Shown: piece by piece, positions 34,880 through 47,737 of the stretch | Position numbering within the stretch: the stretch's first letter is position 1 | Layout of the letters: every line of letters starts with the position of its first letter | DNA from: Gigantopelta aegis | Lineage: Eukaryota; Mollusca; Gastropoda; Neomphalida; Peltospiridae | NCBI RefSeq assembly: GCF_016097555.1 | Contig: NC_054704.1 | Span: 79,920,391-79,984,390, forward strand | Reading direction: 5' to 3' | DNA: 64,000 nucleotides | The notes under the pieces: generated by a model | Database searches by the model: none | The model's input: the letters and a program-made list of their open reading frames with translations, nothing else | Told to the model about the DNA's origin: nothing | Program-made: the position numbers and the translations under genes

Positions 34880-35891
34880 GTTGTATAATATACATGCTCA
34901 CTGCATTTTGCCTCCTTGCATGCTTTCGTGTTATGCCGCCCCTTTTTATGTTTGGCAGCCCCATTTGCTTTTCTGCAGCTGGGCCCCCCTTTAGTTTTCG
35001 GCATCTTGTTATAATTTACAGCAACCAGCTCCGCTATTTCAAAATGCACACTTTTTTCCACACTAAAAACATTGATTAGTGGAGATCAAAGGCAACAAGC
35101 TGCATTGTGCACGCAAGCACAATTAACGACCATAACATAATTTACACTATTTTTTGAAAGCTTCTGTCCCATACCAGTATCCATTTGTATGTTTGATACA
35201 CACAATAAAAGTTATATTTTATTTTAGAAATGAAAAGATTTTATTTTTATCATTTTGGCAATCTCCGACTGAAAAAAAAAAACCCACTTATTTGGCACCA
35301 AATTTGTCACGTGATCAGAACAGTCATTCTGTCTTTTGTGTCCACTAACTTGTGTCCAATATTTTATCCTCAATTGCAGATTTAATTGGTCGTAACTTAT
35401 AATTTTTACTTAGTGTCATTTGTTTATTCGGCAATTCTTTATAAAATATTAGAAACGTTTAATTTAACAAAAACTTTTTGTTTGATATCACCGCTTATAA
35501 AAACAACGGAAGTGGTAGTGTTTATTATTAAAACCATTTATCTTGGGTGCCAAATAATATATACACCGCCTTTACGAAAACGAAACTACTTTTTATCAAC
35601 TGGCAATATCAATGCGATCGATTCCCTCGATGAAGATGGAAATAAAAAGAACAGAAAAATGTTATCCCACAGTAGGGGATCGGTTGAAAAAATTTAATTA
35701 ATATTTTTTCAGATATCTTAAAATCTTTTATAAAATACCGGTAATAGTATTAAAACTTCGATCGGTTTAGCGATATACGGTAATGTTTCAGTGGTTGTGT
35801 TTGTTGGGGTTTTTTTTCTCTTTTTTTATAACTGGTGGGGTGGAGGGCCACGCGACCACCCTCCTTTAATTTTCACCCAGCGAGAACACTG
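34880..35891 (-). mobile_element. hAT-like element, CAGTGTTCTCGCTGGG family, long copy
   Basis: The complement of 35891 gives CAGTGTTCTCGCTGGGTG. Blocks shared with 55925-56739, in the same order when reversed: 'ggtgtatatattatttgg', 'aaacactaccacttc', the Met-less open region starting gtggaaaaaagtgtgcattt. The reverse strand at 34834-35061 reads a Lys-rich peptide including NYNKMPKTKGG. The inner end is unclear and probably abuts the element at 34647. Confidence 0.7.
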
Positions 35892-36299
35892 TATACAATT
35901 TAATGTCATCCATAGAACAATTTTCATGTCATATTCACCAAAAAAGAGTACTAATCAAATAAATGCTTATATGTCATATTTTAAGCATTGCCTGAAATCT
36001 GTGACCTTTTGACCTTTGGTGACTTACATAATGACACAATAATTATAATATACACACCAATGAACAGAGGCCACCAATACCAATATTTTGAGTGGTCACA
36101 GAGTATTCTCTGCTAATTTAAACTTGTTATGTCCATTTTGTTATCCCTACCACATAATTCTAATTCTAAAAATCTTGCGTCATGGTTCACTTTAACCCCT
36201 CCAAAACCATAGTTTGTCCCTGTTTATCCAATGTTAACATTCATAATCCTAAAATATAGGTCGGAAACTGTTAGAAAAACATAGTTTAGTCATTTTGTT

Positions 36300-36322
36300 G
36301 GGGGGGGGGGGGGGGGGGGGGG
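36300..36322. repeat. Poly-G run
   Basis: About 23 G residues; length uncertain in any assembly. Confidence 0.9.
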
Positions 36323-36571
36323 TGGTGCAAGGTGGGCCCCTTCAGCCCACGGACTATATGTGAAATCTGTTTTTTCACGATTTCTGTCTGGACAATATGT
36401 TCAAGAAATCTAAAGGTAATTAAAGTAATTTATTGTAGTTGTTAACATAATAACAACGTGGTTCAAACTTAAATCTGAACCAATTAACTTATTTGCCTGT
36501 GTTTAATTACAGATTTCGTCCAGATACAAATAAAAAATAAAAACATTACAGTGACACAGATTCCACATATT

Positions 36572-36640
36572 AGATTGTAACCATGTCACCAATATCGACT
36601 TCACCGAGATCCCTAGGATAAAAAGCATGCAACCTTTTGT
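36572..36640 (+). repeat. Copy 3 of the 80-base anonymous repeat
   Basis: 'tgtaaccatgtcaccaatat' and 'ataaaaagcatgcaac'; see 18051. Copy 2 is at 34580-34640. Confidence 0.6.
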
Positions 36641-37304
36641 CATCTGCCTTTTTTTTTCCTTCAGAAAGGCTGGATGGATGTAGAAATTAATGTTTACATA
36701 TATAACACTGATGTAATGTATAGCACATGTATGTATCAGGCTCTAATCTAGAAACAAAAAAGTAGGAGAAGTGACTTCTCCCTTCCCAGGAGAAAGGGAA
36801 GAATTAAGTTTAATAAAAATGGGCAAAACTAACATTTATTGGTACATTTCGGAACGTTTCATCAGTTTCCGCATTCAATCGGAAAAATTCTGAATTTTAA
36901 ACTCGGTTCTAATCATAATATTTCGATATAAAATACTACTTCCAGTAATAAAATTTAAAAACTATAATATTTTTTTAATTAAAACCGTGATATTATTAAG
37001 TAGTTGTTTATGGGACGTTACTTTAAAATTAAAGTATTAATTATTATTTTCTGGCATTACTGAAATGAATGTGGCTGAGGATAAACAATGCTTGACTGGT
37101 TATAGCACACGGTCCGACACGCATCACTTTGAAAAACAATAGCTTGGTTTACAGACTTTTTATCTGTAGAATATCAGCATTAGACTACAGCATGTATTTA
37201 ATCTCTTCACAGCAGAAACTGGGATGAGTATTAACATTTGTTGATTGATTTTGACAATAAATTTAACAAGATAACATTATTTCATCAAATCAACCTTACA
37301 TCGC

Positions 37305-37643
37305 AGTGCACATGCGCAGTCTGGCACCAAAATAAAAACACTGTCCGACATACAGCGACGAGGTGCCAAGTGAGCTATGACAATAAAGAAGTCTGGGTTT
37401 TGAAGTCTGTTGTGTGCTTTCGTTTTTGAAATAGGATTAGGTCTAGAATAGTAAGAATAGTACGGCGACTTTGACTTCTCACTTAAGTGCTAATAACTCT
37501 GCGACTTGAGCCTACTTTCGGTGAAAAAAAATGCTCATTTTGCCGGCAAGATTAGGGCCTGATGTATATATCATTTTATATGACATTGTCAGATTATGTC
37601 ACATACAAAGACTAAAAGTTTTCTCTTCTTTTTTTTTGTCCAG
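37305..37643 (+). promoter_or_regulatory. Candidate TMEM68 promoter and 5'-UTR intron
   Basis: The first recognised coding exon is preceded by a pyrimidine tract and acceptor ending at 37643. About 330 bases upstream is TGCACATGCGCAGT (37307-37320), close to half of an NRF1 site, followed by a locally CpG-richer stretch. A possible donor (ccaa|gtgagc) ends at 37369, which would leave a short non-coding first exon and a 274-base intron. No transcript evidence is available, and the same 14-mer also occurs at 16841-16854, so it may belong to a repeat. Confidence 0.25.
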
Positions 37644-37776
37644 GTTATTGCAACAATCTGCACTCAGCATACTGTTATTTGTTGTGAAACTTGTTTTCAA
37701 TGAAATAACTGCATTAAGAATATGGAAAAGGCCAACTTATGTGTCTTCTAACCACCTCAGCTTGGATCGGTGGCAT

Positions 37777-40700
37777 ATGCTGAGCAATACCAGCATGTAT
37801 ATTGACTGTCTGTGGACGCAGATAGAACAGTTTGACATTTCCTACTGGAAGTGGGTTCTCTGGGTGGTGTACCCAGTTATTATTTCATTCCTCCTTCCAT
37901 TCATCATAATCATATTTGTGTATGCGTCCACCTTGTTCTTGTTTGTTTATCGGCAACGACACCGACTCAGAGATGCATATGCCCGAGATTTCTGGGACGG
38001 AGCCCGTAAGACGATTTCCGTGTTTTGGGATTGTCAAGGAAGAATTTGGCATGGTTTGTATTTTATTAATATTCGATTTTCTTTTTTCTTTTTTTAAATT
38101 TCACACCCTTTGATTTCGTTTTATGATACTTTATAAATTATACCTTACAATGCCTAGTAATGTTTGACTTTTGTAAATCATAAATGTCATTGAAACAAAG
38201 CTATTTTACAGAATTGATATTTGTAAAGTGTGGTTCGTTGTTATCCAGCTCAAAATACATTTTTTCTCATGCACAACATGTAAGTTCAAAACTAGCTCTG
38301 GATAAGTACAAAATTTTACTAAATTGTGTTATTAAACTTCAAAATTGCAGAAACCCACAATAAATTTTCATGAAATTATTTTACCAGATTAAATTAAAAT
38401 TTGTCATTTGAAATAAGAAATTAAGTTATATTACCATACTCTCATTAAAAATATAACTTTTTAATAATTAATAACAGCCCCTGCAATTGCTTGCGGTAAT
38501 TGGCAAAGCCATGGAGATTGCCACCAAGTTTTTTGTTCTCTGCGGCATTTCTTTTGCCGTGGACTGTCTTGGATTTTTTTTTCAAGATGTTTTTTTTTCC
38601 TTATTGTTAAAAATAAAATATACTTTGTGAACTGAAAACAGATTAAAAATAAATATATTAAAACAGTAACTGCACCGTTATTACTAAGTATCTGAATCTT
38701 GGTTATTGGGCAAACTTTACCAATTTACTTGGCCTTGAAATGGGGGCATTTAGTCTTCGTGACAGATTTGCTAACAGAAATTATGCTGTTACTAAAGAAA
38801 ATTAGTTTAATTTTATATCGCATTAAATATAGTCTTGACACTTTGATGTAATACAATTAAAAGATAAATATTGAACTGGCACGTCATTGCGGACAGACTA
38901 CACGGTATATGATAAATTGTCATCCCCTTGCAACCCATTGTTCTTGAACGTACACGTGACATTTGCGCATTAACTGTTATGTCTGTTTTAATCAACGAAT
39001 ACTGCCACTGATATGAATAAATCTTACAGCATATTGGCAAACAACACAAACAACAAACTAATCATTAAAATTTACTTACAATCCAGAATTTCAAAAAAAT
39101 TTGCCGTGGAATAATTTGCCGTAGACATTTTCTTAATTGCAGGGGTTGTAATAAAAGTGAAGCTTGAATTGCCTTTTCATGTCAGATATCAATAATATCA
39201 TCAATGCTAAAGCTCACATACATCTGTTTAGCTGGCTCTTTATACATGTATAATATATCCACCTACACTTACTGGTTGTGTATTTTCAGGATATGAAGTT
39301 GTGCACATGGAACGGTTGCCTATGGTTGGACCAGCAATGATAATATACTATCATGCAGTAATCCCAATTGATGTTTATTATATAGTGGCAAGAACTCTTG
39401 TTGAACGTGGACGTCACATAAAATGTGTTGGTGATAGGTTCTTGTTTAACATACCAGGTAGGTATCTAGTTCTAGCATCCTAAATGGAGAGTGTTTTCAT
39501 GTGTGTGAGGGTGAGGGTGTGTGGGTGTGGGGGTGTGTGTGTGTGAGAGAGTGTGTGTGTGTGAGAGAGAGAGTGTGTGTGAGAGAGAGAGAGAGAGAGA
39601 CAGAGAGTGAGTGAGTGAGTGAGACAGAGAGAGTGAGTGAGTGAGAGACAGAGAGAGAGAGAGAGGGACTGTCTGTCTGTTTGAGAGACAGACAGACAGA
39701 GATATGGAAGTTGTGAAGTTAAGAAATGGTGAGAGACAAAAATGCATCAAAGAATAAATCAGGCAGAAAGATATTAGAAATAACAGGAGAACAAGCCATT
39801 GCTCTCATGATGATAATTGCAGGTGAGAAATTTCAAATAAGGACAATAGCTCCGCACATTGAAAAAAAGCATCATAACAACATGTATCAGCAAAATGATG
39901 AACAACACTACCCACTTTCTTTTTGTCTGTCTGAGTAACACCTCACTTGTCGTGGAATGGCCCGAAATGAGAACTAATTCTCTGTCAGTAGTATGTGCCA
40001 CTTACACACTTAGTTCATGATTTGTTAAATCCATTATATTTTTATGTACATGTATATAGGCAAAATGAAATGACAAATTTTTGTTTGCAGGTTGGCGTTT
40101 GCTAATGGAAGTTTTCCAAGTGACACCAGGAACAGTTCAAAGCTGCATTGATGTGCTTAATGAGGGCAATATTTTGTGCATTTCACCTGGTTTGTGATTT
40201 TATAAATATTTATATGTTATACACAGTATTCTATACTGTTCAGTTGTATATATATAATCAGCCTAAATAAATAAAAGTAATATGTTATCTGATGAGAGCA
40301 TCTCTTTCCAAAACCAAGGAAGTGATGTCACTAGATAATGTCCATTTTACGGACACAGACAAAGAACTCTATTTTCGTGTCCCCGTACCACAGAGGTTTC
40401 AGGTACGTCTCTCCCAGATCTGATATCTCGCAGGGCCAGTGACCTGACCTGGGACAGAAATTGAACAGCACTCGTCTGATGCGCAATTGATCTAGGGTCG
40501 ATTCCATTGGGCTATTTCTCGTTCCAACCAGTGCTCCACAACTGATTTAACAAAGGCCGTGATATGTTCTATCCTGTCTGTGGGATGTAATAAAAGATCT
40601 CTTGCTGCTGATAGAAAAGAGTGGCCCATGAAATGGCGACAGCGGGTATCCTCTCTCAATATATGTCCAACACCGTATAACCGTAAATAAATGTGTTGAG

Positions 40701-43700
40701 TGTGTCGTTAAATAAAATATTTCCTACCTTCTTTCATTTGAAATTTGATTGAATCTAATTGGGGAAAAAAGATGCCCACAAAAAGTCATATGACCATTTA
40801 TACTTAAGAAAATGCCTTTAATTATTATACATTCCTGTAACTTGAACAATTCGTCTAAATTCCCTCAACTCACATTTTTTTCCTCCATGATTGATATTGC
40901 TTTTTTTCTCAACCTAATACTGATTGATTTCAGGTGGAGTTCGTGAAGCCCTGTTTAGTGATGAAAGTTACAAACTGATGTGGGGAAAGAGAACCGGTTT
41001 TGCTAAGGTGGCATTGCAAGCCAATGTGGTAAGCTTTAATGGTACATTAAAAAGATACTCTTTTCACATCATAATCAGTAATTACTTGTTAAATAATGTA
41101 GCAAGCATATTCATGTCATTGTATTTTCCTTCTTTTTTTTATAATGTAACTTTCCTTTTCAAAAAATTATATTACCAAAACTTTTTTTTATATTTGTCTT
41201 TCAGCCAGTAATTCCAATGTTTACTCAGAATTGTAGAGAAGTCTTCCGAACTCCAGGATGGGGTAGATGTGAGTTCTTTTTATATTTGTTCAGCGTCAAA
41301 CTCTGATTAATACCTATTGGCTATATTGCACCATTAGGTGCTTCAGTATTTTTTTGTCAGATGCTTTGGATGTTCATAGAATGTACAGATGGTGAAAACC
41401 ACACAAAATTGCATCTCTATACAAGGAAGTTAATTCATGGTTGGGTTTTTTCCTTTTAGCTAAAAAGCAATTTTAATGCAGAATTTTTAATAAGTTTCTA
41501 TATTAAAATTAAAATGGCCTTTATTGGAAATGAAAACATGTAATATCATCTACTGGTATTTGGTCACAACCTGTCTGGCTTCCATCCTGAGTGAGTTTTA
41601 ACAGCTCACAGTGGAGGGGTAAAACCATGACACCAATTTCTCTCTCTCAATTAATCATTAATCTTTGTTTAAAACAGGGGTTGGGCGGGGGAAGAGATGT
41701 TGTCCAGTGGTAAAGCACTCGCTCGATGCGCAGTCAGTTTAGGATTGATCCCCATCTGTGGGCCCATTTGGCTATTTGCCGTTCAAGCCAGTGCATCACG
41801 ACTGGTATATCAAAGGCCGTGGTATATGCTATCCTGTCTGTGGGATGGTGCATATAAAAGATCCGTTGCTACTAATGAAAAAAATGTTGCGGGTTTTCTC
41901 TCTATAACTGTTTCAAAATAGCTGAAGATTAATAAATCAATATGCTGTAGTGGTATCGTTAAAAACCCCAAAACAAAACAAAACCTTTATGCACAGTTGG
42001 TCTGGGATCGATTCCAGCCAGAGCATCATGACTCATGTACCAAAGGCTGTGGTATGTGCTATCCTGTCTGTGGGATGATGCATACAAAAGATCCCTTGCT
42101 ACTAATGGAAATTGTTTTTGGATTTCTTCTCTAAGACTATGTCAGAATTATCAAATGATTAATAAATCAATGTGCTCTAGTGGTTTTTCGTTAAACAAAA
42201 CAACTTTCACTTTTGTTCAGAACATGCAACCCAGATAGCTTGGGGGGGGGGTGCCCAGGACAACATGCTTGAACATGCCCATGGTCGTGATGTGTTCAGT
42301 TTGGTTTTTTAAAAAGTTTAACTTCAGGGTGGGGGGGGGGGGGGTGCAAATGGATCCTTGTATGACAAAATCAGCAACTCAGAAATACTTTGAATCTGAG
42401 AATGGATGGTATATTTGTAGTGCCTGTTTTAAAACTTGGTTTCTTTATGATGAAAATTGGAATTACCGTTTGATATTAACATGAAAACAATCGAGCGGCA
42501 CTTATTTCTGAAAGAGCCAGACTAGAAATATTATAATATATGTTGCCATAATAAATATTAGTCTGCAAGTCTGTTCTGTAAAGAAAATGCATATAAATTT
42601 ATATTAAAAAATATATATATGGAGTGCTTGTTTGGCTCTCTCTCTTTTTTTCTGTGCTAGTTTTAATTCATGTAATATATAAATATCTAAACTTTAGCAT
42701 AATTGCTAATTGCTAATAGTAGCTTTGACTTCAGTTAGGACACTCAAACTGGATTGGTTGATGTGTAGAGTCTGGACTGATATGGACATAGGGTACCTGG
42801 CCTCGGTGGCGCAGTGGTTACGCCATTGGACTACAGGCTGGTAGGTACAGGGTTTGTAGCCCTGTACCGGCTCCAACCCAGAGGGCTCAGTGGGTAGGTG
42901 TAAGACCACTACACCCTCTACTCTTTCACAAACCACTAACAACTGACCCACTGTCCTGGTAGACAGCTCAGATAGCTGAGGTGTGTGCCCAGGACAGCAT
43001 GCTTGAATCTTAATTGGATATAAGCACGAAAATAAGTTGAAATGAAGAACATAGGGTGAGGTAACTCTAACAGAAACCTTGGATGTTGAAGTCAGAGTTA
43101 TTGGGCCACAAGATCACAATACAAGAACAGTTATTATGCCACTAATAAACTCAACTGTTTTTTCAGCATTATTGAGGAAATTCTATGAAAAGACACGGTT
43201 GCCTATAGTTCCCATATATGGATTTTTTCCAGTGAAACTCAGGTACTCTCTTATAAATGTAGTAATTAAACTACTTACTAGGCAGTTTCTTAGCAGTGTC
43301 TACTTTTCTTAATTACAAGTGGACAGATTTTTAAATAGTTTTCCTCAAGAGTAGTGTCTCATTGGTGTCTTTATAATAACTGTATTAGGCTTATTCTTAG
43401 ATCATGTGTAAATATAGGGGTGAATGTAGCTCATGGTTAGAGCACTCACCTGAAGAGCATTGCTGCTAGGATCAATCACTCTCAAATGGACTGTCATCGT
43501 CCCCCACTGGCTCATGACTAGTACATTAAGGGCCATGATATATGTATGTGGTTCTGTCTATTGTAAAGTGTATGCTTTTTGGTAGAAGTAATGTATTTTA
43601 AAATGTATGTTAACAAGTATGCCCTTCATTTCCACTTAATATGTACTGCGAGATCCTCACACAAACACACACACACCTCTTCCTACCAAGTTCATATTTG

Positions 43701-45084
43701 CCATTGGACATGTGATGCTGTTTCTTAGAAAGTATACATCTATAGATAGCGAAAGGTATTGTGTCTCACACTAAAGCATAAGTGAAAATGAGAATGATTG
43801 TATTTAATATTAATCACCATCATATATATAAATAAATATATATATATATTTTTTTTTTTTATTTTTTTTTTTAAATCTAATTCAGGAGTTTCTTGGGTGA
43901 ACCAATATATCCTGAATCTGGTATGACTGCAGAACAATTTTCAATAAAGGTAAGCCGAGTGTAAACCAGTGTTGCAGACCTTAGCATGAAAAACATTGAG
44001 AGGATTGATTAATTGCTACACAAACAGTTTATGGGGATCTATGTAAGATATCACCATATTGATACTATATAAATTCATATGCTAAAGGGAGCTAAAAATT
44101 ACTATGCTTGAACTTGTCTAAGGGGAGCAGTCAGGAGCAAGACCGGCCTTGGTGGCACAGTGGTTAAGCCATTGGACTACAGGCTGGTAGGTACAGGGTT
44201 CGCAGCCCGGTACCGCTCCAACCCAGAGCGAGTTCTTAAGGGCTCAGTGGGTAGGTGTAAGGCCACCACCACACCCTCTTCTCTCTCACTAACCACTAAC
44301 AAGTAACCCACTGTGACATAGTGAGATCTGAAATTGTTTCCATATAGCTAACGAACTTGTTCGCTTTCAATCGATCTGACATCTTAATGGAATTATCACT
44401 AAAATAAATTGGCCTAAATGTTTCATCTTGTGATAAAATGTAGCATTACATTCATGATAAAGATGCAATGTTCAGTATATTTTTTTTTTTTTTTTTTTTA
44501 CTTTAGAATAGATTATCATTCTTAAATATTTAATGGCCATAGTCACTGATCTACATCATATAAAAAATGTATTATGTACCCAAGATCCACTGTCATATAC
44601 ATGTCTGATTTCTACATCACATATAAAATCTATTTAAAAGTATATTCCTGAGTTTGCTGCAATTTTTAAGATGTTATTAACTAACAATTGTTATTACATA
44701 TCAAATATATTTTTCTGCATAAAATATTAGTGGCTGTATATTAAACGTGTTTCTGATCGTTCTAATATTTGTACTAGGTTAAATTACATTTTATTTCCTA
44801 TAAAAAAAAGAAATTCGTCTGTACAAAATTATTTCAAGAGAAAATTTTGTATCAATAAATGTTGTAACATAATGGTGAGATGAGATTGTAACTTAAACTA
44901 AAGTTTGTTTTATATTTAAATTATTAATCATTTGGGATGGTTTAGCTGTGTTTTTTAATACGATAATGGTGTTTTGCAGGTGAAAAAGTCTGTGGAATCA
45001 TTAATTGAATGTCACCAGCAAATTCCAGGCAATATTCTGGGAGCTTTAGTTGAAAGATTCTACCCTAAGTTGAAGAGCAATTGA
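37777..45084 (+). CDS. TMEM68: TMEM68-like diacylglycerol/monoacylglycerol acyltransferase (DIESL)
   Basis: Eight coding exons: 37777-38053, 39290-39457, 40091-40189, 40934-41028, 41205-41262, 43167-43242, 43886-43949, 44980-45084. All junction phases agree and give 313 residues (human about 324). Residues 1-60 hold a hydrophobic double segment (WVLWVVYPVIISFLLPFII) followed by DFWDGARKTISVFWD, both matching TMEM68. The acyltransferase core follows: YYHAVIPIDVYY (catalytic His/Asp), GDRFLFNIPG, ISPGGVREALFSDE, VIPMFTQN, YGFFPVKLR, and the tail HQQIPGNILGALVERFYPK. The family sits in the endoplasmic reticulum and makes triacylglycerol independently of DGAT1/2. Start chosen at Met 37777 because it gives the family length. 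The frame stays open upstream to the acceptor at 37643, and an earlier start would need an unseen exon. The His-to-Asp spacing is five residues, as I recall for vertebrate TMEM68. Confidence 0.95.
38475..39148. mobile_element. Non-autonomous CAG-ended element in TMEM68 intron 1
   Basis: Ends CAGCCCCTGCAATT and complement CAACCCCTGCAATT, both followed inward by attgcc/tgccgtgga motifs. About 674 bases. The flanks are TA-rich and no clean duplication can be read. Confidence 0.75.
39494..39712. repeat. GT/GA-rich low-complexity tract
   Basis: Purine-rich strand of GTGTGT, GAGAGA and GTGA units, beginning 37 bases after a TMEM68 exon donor. Its reverse frame is a spurious Ser/Leu protein. Confidence 0.95.
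40450..40727 (+). mobile_element. SINE, head B with tail 1
   Basis: 'cgtctgatgcgcaattgatc' head, 'ggcgacagcgggtatcctct', tail 1 'gtataaccgtaaataaatgt' and gtcgttaaataaaat. Confidence 0.85.
41686..42215 (+). mobile_element. Two successive SINE B copies with tail 2
   Basis: Copy one: 41686-41970 ('ccagtggtaaagcactcgct', 'tgtagtggtatcgttaaaaa'). Copy two: 41992-42215, without its first head bases ('ggtctgggatcgattccagc', 'tgtgctctagtggtttttcg'). Confidence 0.85.
42797..43046 (+). mobile_element. SINE family C, full
   Basis: 'tggcctcggtggcgcagtgg' head, 'ggctggtaggtacagggttt', end 'ataagcacgaaaataagttg'. It is the most complete copy of this family here and lies in TMEM68 intron 5. Confidence 0.9.
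43425..43580 (+). mobile_element. SINE B head fragment
   Basis: 'gttagagcactcacctgaag', 'catgactagtacattaaggg'; no tail. Confidence 0.55.
44143..44312 (+). mobile_element. SINE family C, 3' truncated
   Basis: 'ggccttggtggcacagtggt' head and B-box-like 'gtacagggttcgcagcccgg'; stops after 'aacaagtaacccactgt'. Confidence 0.85.
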
Positions 45085-45269
45085 AGCACCAGCATAATGT
45101 AGTAAACAAACTGTGTAATTCATACTACTCAGTCTGCTATTTATATGGAACATAGTGGTGTGATATTATTTATTGATTCTCCAATGTTTACCACTGACCG
45201 TTTTCTTCCATTTCTTATTTTGTATCACCAACTGAATGTTAGTATACCAGAAACGTTCGTGTTAGTTAA

Positions 45270-45617
45270 AGAGACTATCCTGAGTTTGCTGCCATTGTAA
45301 AATATTTTCAACTAACCATAGAATTTTTAAAAACTAAAATTACATATTAAATACATTTCCTTATATAAGATGTCAGTATCTGTATATATAAATACCTTTT
45401 TCGTGTTCTAATGCTTGTTCTAAATGTACGACAAACATTATTTTAAGAAGTAAAATAAAATTTGACCTACTTTATAAGCATTGGGATGACCAAAAATGAA
45501 TTTGATATACAAAAACGTATATTATGAACTACTAACTGTATTCAAGATGTCTGATTAATTGTTAAAAGGATTAATTATTTGGAAATGTTAAATGGTTGCA
45601 AACTCGAGGGAGTCCCT
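45270..45617. mobile_element. TTAA-flanked MITE just after TMEM68 (348 bases)
   Basis: TTAA at 45266-45269 and 45618-45621. Ends AGAGACTATCCTGAGTTTGC and complement AGGGACTCCCTCGAGTTTGC. It starts 185 bases after the stop codon and so may be in the 3'-UTR. Degraded relatives are at 44640-44800 and 46871. TTAA duplication is typical of piggyBac relatives. Confidence 0.85.
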
Positions 45618-46154
45618 TTAACTCTTGACAGCATATAATATATAATATATTACATAATATATAATGTAGTATATACTTGGCATGTTTCTACTTTTATACA
45701 AATACTGCAGTTAACTAGCTAGCTCTGCCATTCGTCAAATTCACCAGTTGCGAATTTTAAACACAACTGAGGAATTTCATTTTAATTTGGCAAAATAATT
45801 TCATGTAATGATTAAAATTTTGTTGCAAAGTAATGGTGGGTTTGTGCAATTTTATAAGATTAATAAATAATTTTGATAAACTGTCTGCACACTGTTATGT
45901 AGAGCTAACCCTGAGTTATGTCATTTAATGTTTATATAGATGAATTGCAGAACTAATCAGAATTATACCCCACCTTGTTTTAGCTTATTACATGTGATAT
46001 ATAAAAATCTGTGGGAATGAAAAACTGAAAATTATCGTATTGAAAATGTAATGTCCATACGCAATTAATATACATATGCGTTTTTGCACCCGACAGATGT
46101 GATCATAACTTCCCGTCAGTAGCCGTCGATTATAAAAGGCAATGTTTTAATGAC

Positions 46155-46560
46155 TATAGATTTCATCTCTATCCTGTCTGTCCATCTGTACCACATATAG
46201 TTTTCCACATTTCCGCAATGCCTCAAGATATTGAGCTAAAAAAATTTTTATATAGCTTTATCATGTACTGTTACCGATCAGATTGAACTTTTATGGGGAT
46301 TTACCCATTTGGACAGAGTTATGACCTTTGAACTGTGGAGATAAGAACATTTGTTTTTTGGACTTTTTCACAGTGCCTCAAGATATTGAGCTGAAATGTT
46401 TGTGTTTAGCTTTATCATGTACTGTGACAGATCAAGTTTGACGTTCCCATTTTTTTTCTATGAGTTATAACCCTTGAACTTAGGAAATATGAAAGTTTGT
46501 TGGGGCCCAGTAGGAAAAATGCATTGCTTTAGTATATAGTAACAGGTCATCATAATGCCG
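46155..46560 (+). repeat. Anonymous interspersed repeat with 'tattgagctgaaat' motif
   Basis: Internal duplications of 'tcaagatattgagctgaaat', then gatcaagtttgac, then 'cccttgaacttagg'. The same layout is seen at 51600-52050 and 60945-61184. Not assigned to a superfamily. Confidence 0.75.
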
Positions 46561-46870
46561 ACACAGCTTTTAAGTTTCCGTTTTAGGGATTTTCATGAAT
46601 CATATGCAATAAACAAAAACATTGTGGGTATAATTTTGAGTAGGACTTTGGGTACATATGTTTCCTAGTTTTTTTATAAGGAGATTATTTCGTAACTACT
46701 TATTAGATAACTTTGAAGCGATTCCATTTTCCCTGGATCTCATTGGTTATCTTGGGACTTGTCAACTAAGAAAAATAATCAAATTAAAATATTAATTTTG
46801 GTCCCACAAGTATACCTTTGTTCTGTCCATAAATTGTCTTTGAGTTCATACACTAATTACTATAACTTAA

Positions 46871-47527
46871 AGAGACTGTTCTGTGTTTGTTGTCATTGTA
46901 ACATGTTTCTGACTAGCAGAGCCAAAATTACATATTAAATGTATTTTCTTGTGTAAGATATCAATGTCTGTATATTCAATGTGTTTATTGTCGTCCAATA
47001 TTTGTAGTAATCCAAATTAGATCTTCATTGTTCAAATAAAATATAACTTTTATTGTGTGTATTAAACATACAAATGGATACAGGTATGGGACAAAATAGA
47101 GGCTGTTAAAAATACTGTTAAATTATGTTACGGTAACTGTCGTAAAATTTAATGTTTCGTCAATTGTTTGTTTTTTACACAACACGGCTTGTTTCCTTTG
47201 ATGTCCAGTGTGCAGACTGATCATTGTGGGGTTTTTTATGTGTGGAAAAAAGTGTACCTTTTGAAATAGCGGAGACGGTTGCTGGAAAATAAAGAGGGGC
47301 GGAGAACGTGAAAGGAGGGCGGCAAAATGCAATAGCGGGACGGGCCGCCCCGCTTAAATGGAGCAGCGAAAACACTGATCTTGTCTCCCAATAATCCTAT
47401 ACATATGAAAAAAAATATATATATATGCACTAGGAATGTATATTTACACATTAATTTTATTTCCTAAAACAATCTGTTGGTTGGCAAAGTTTAACAATGG
47501 AAGCAGATTTGGGGCACTATCTTTAAA
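46871..47527. mobile_element. TTAA-type MITE carrying a nested hAT-like fragment
   Basis: The left end AGAGACTGTTCTGTGTTTG follows TTAA at 46867. 47025-47377 is a piece of the CAGTGTTCTCGCTG family ending 'gagcagcgaaaacactg'. A possible right end is near 47527 (cactatctttaaa). Confidence 0.5.
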
Positions 47528-47737
47528 CTTCATTAAAAAAAAATTACTTTTATACACTGACACCTGATTAAAGAGTATATATAAGCACAAGGAATGTACA
47601 TTTAATGTGTAATTTTATTCCCTGAAACAAAAATCTGTTGGTTGGCAAACTTTTAACAATGAAAGCAAATTTGGGACAGTATCTTTAAACTTCATTAACA
47701 TTTTTAATTCCATACACTGACACCTGATTAAAGAGTA
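47418..47737 (+). repeat. Tandem duplication of about 160 bases
   Basis: 'tctgttggttggcaaa', 'actttaacttcatt'-type and 'cactgacacctgattaaaga' occur in both 47418-47574 and 47583-47737. Confidence 0.85.

Noticed and set aside
39472-39750. Ser/Leu/His-rich reverse-strand frame
   Set aside because: Translation of a GT/GA microsatellite.
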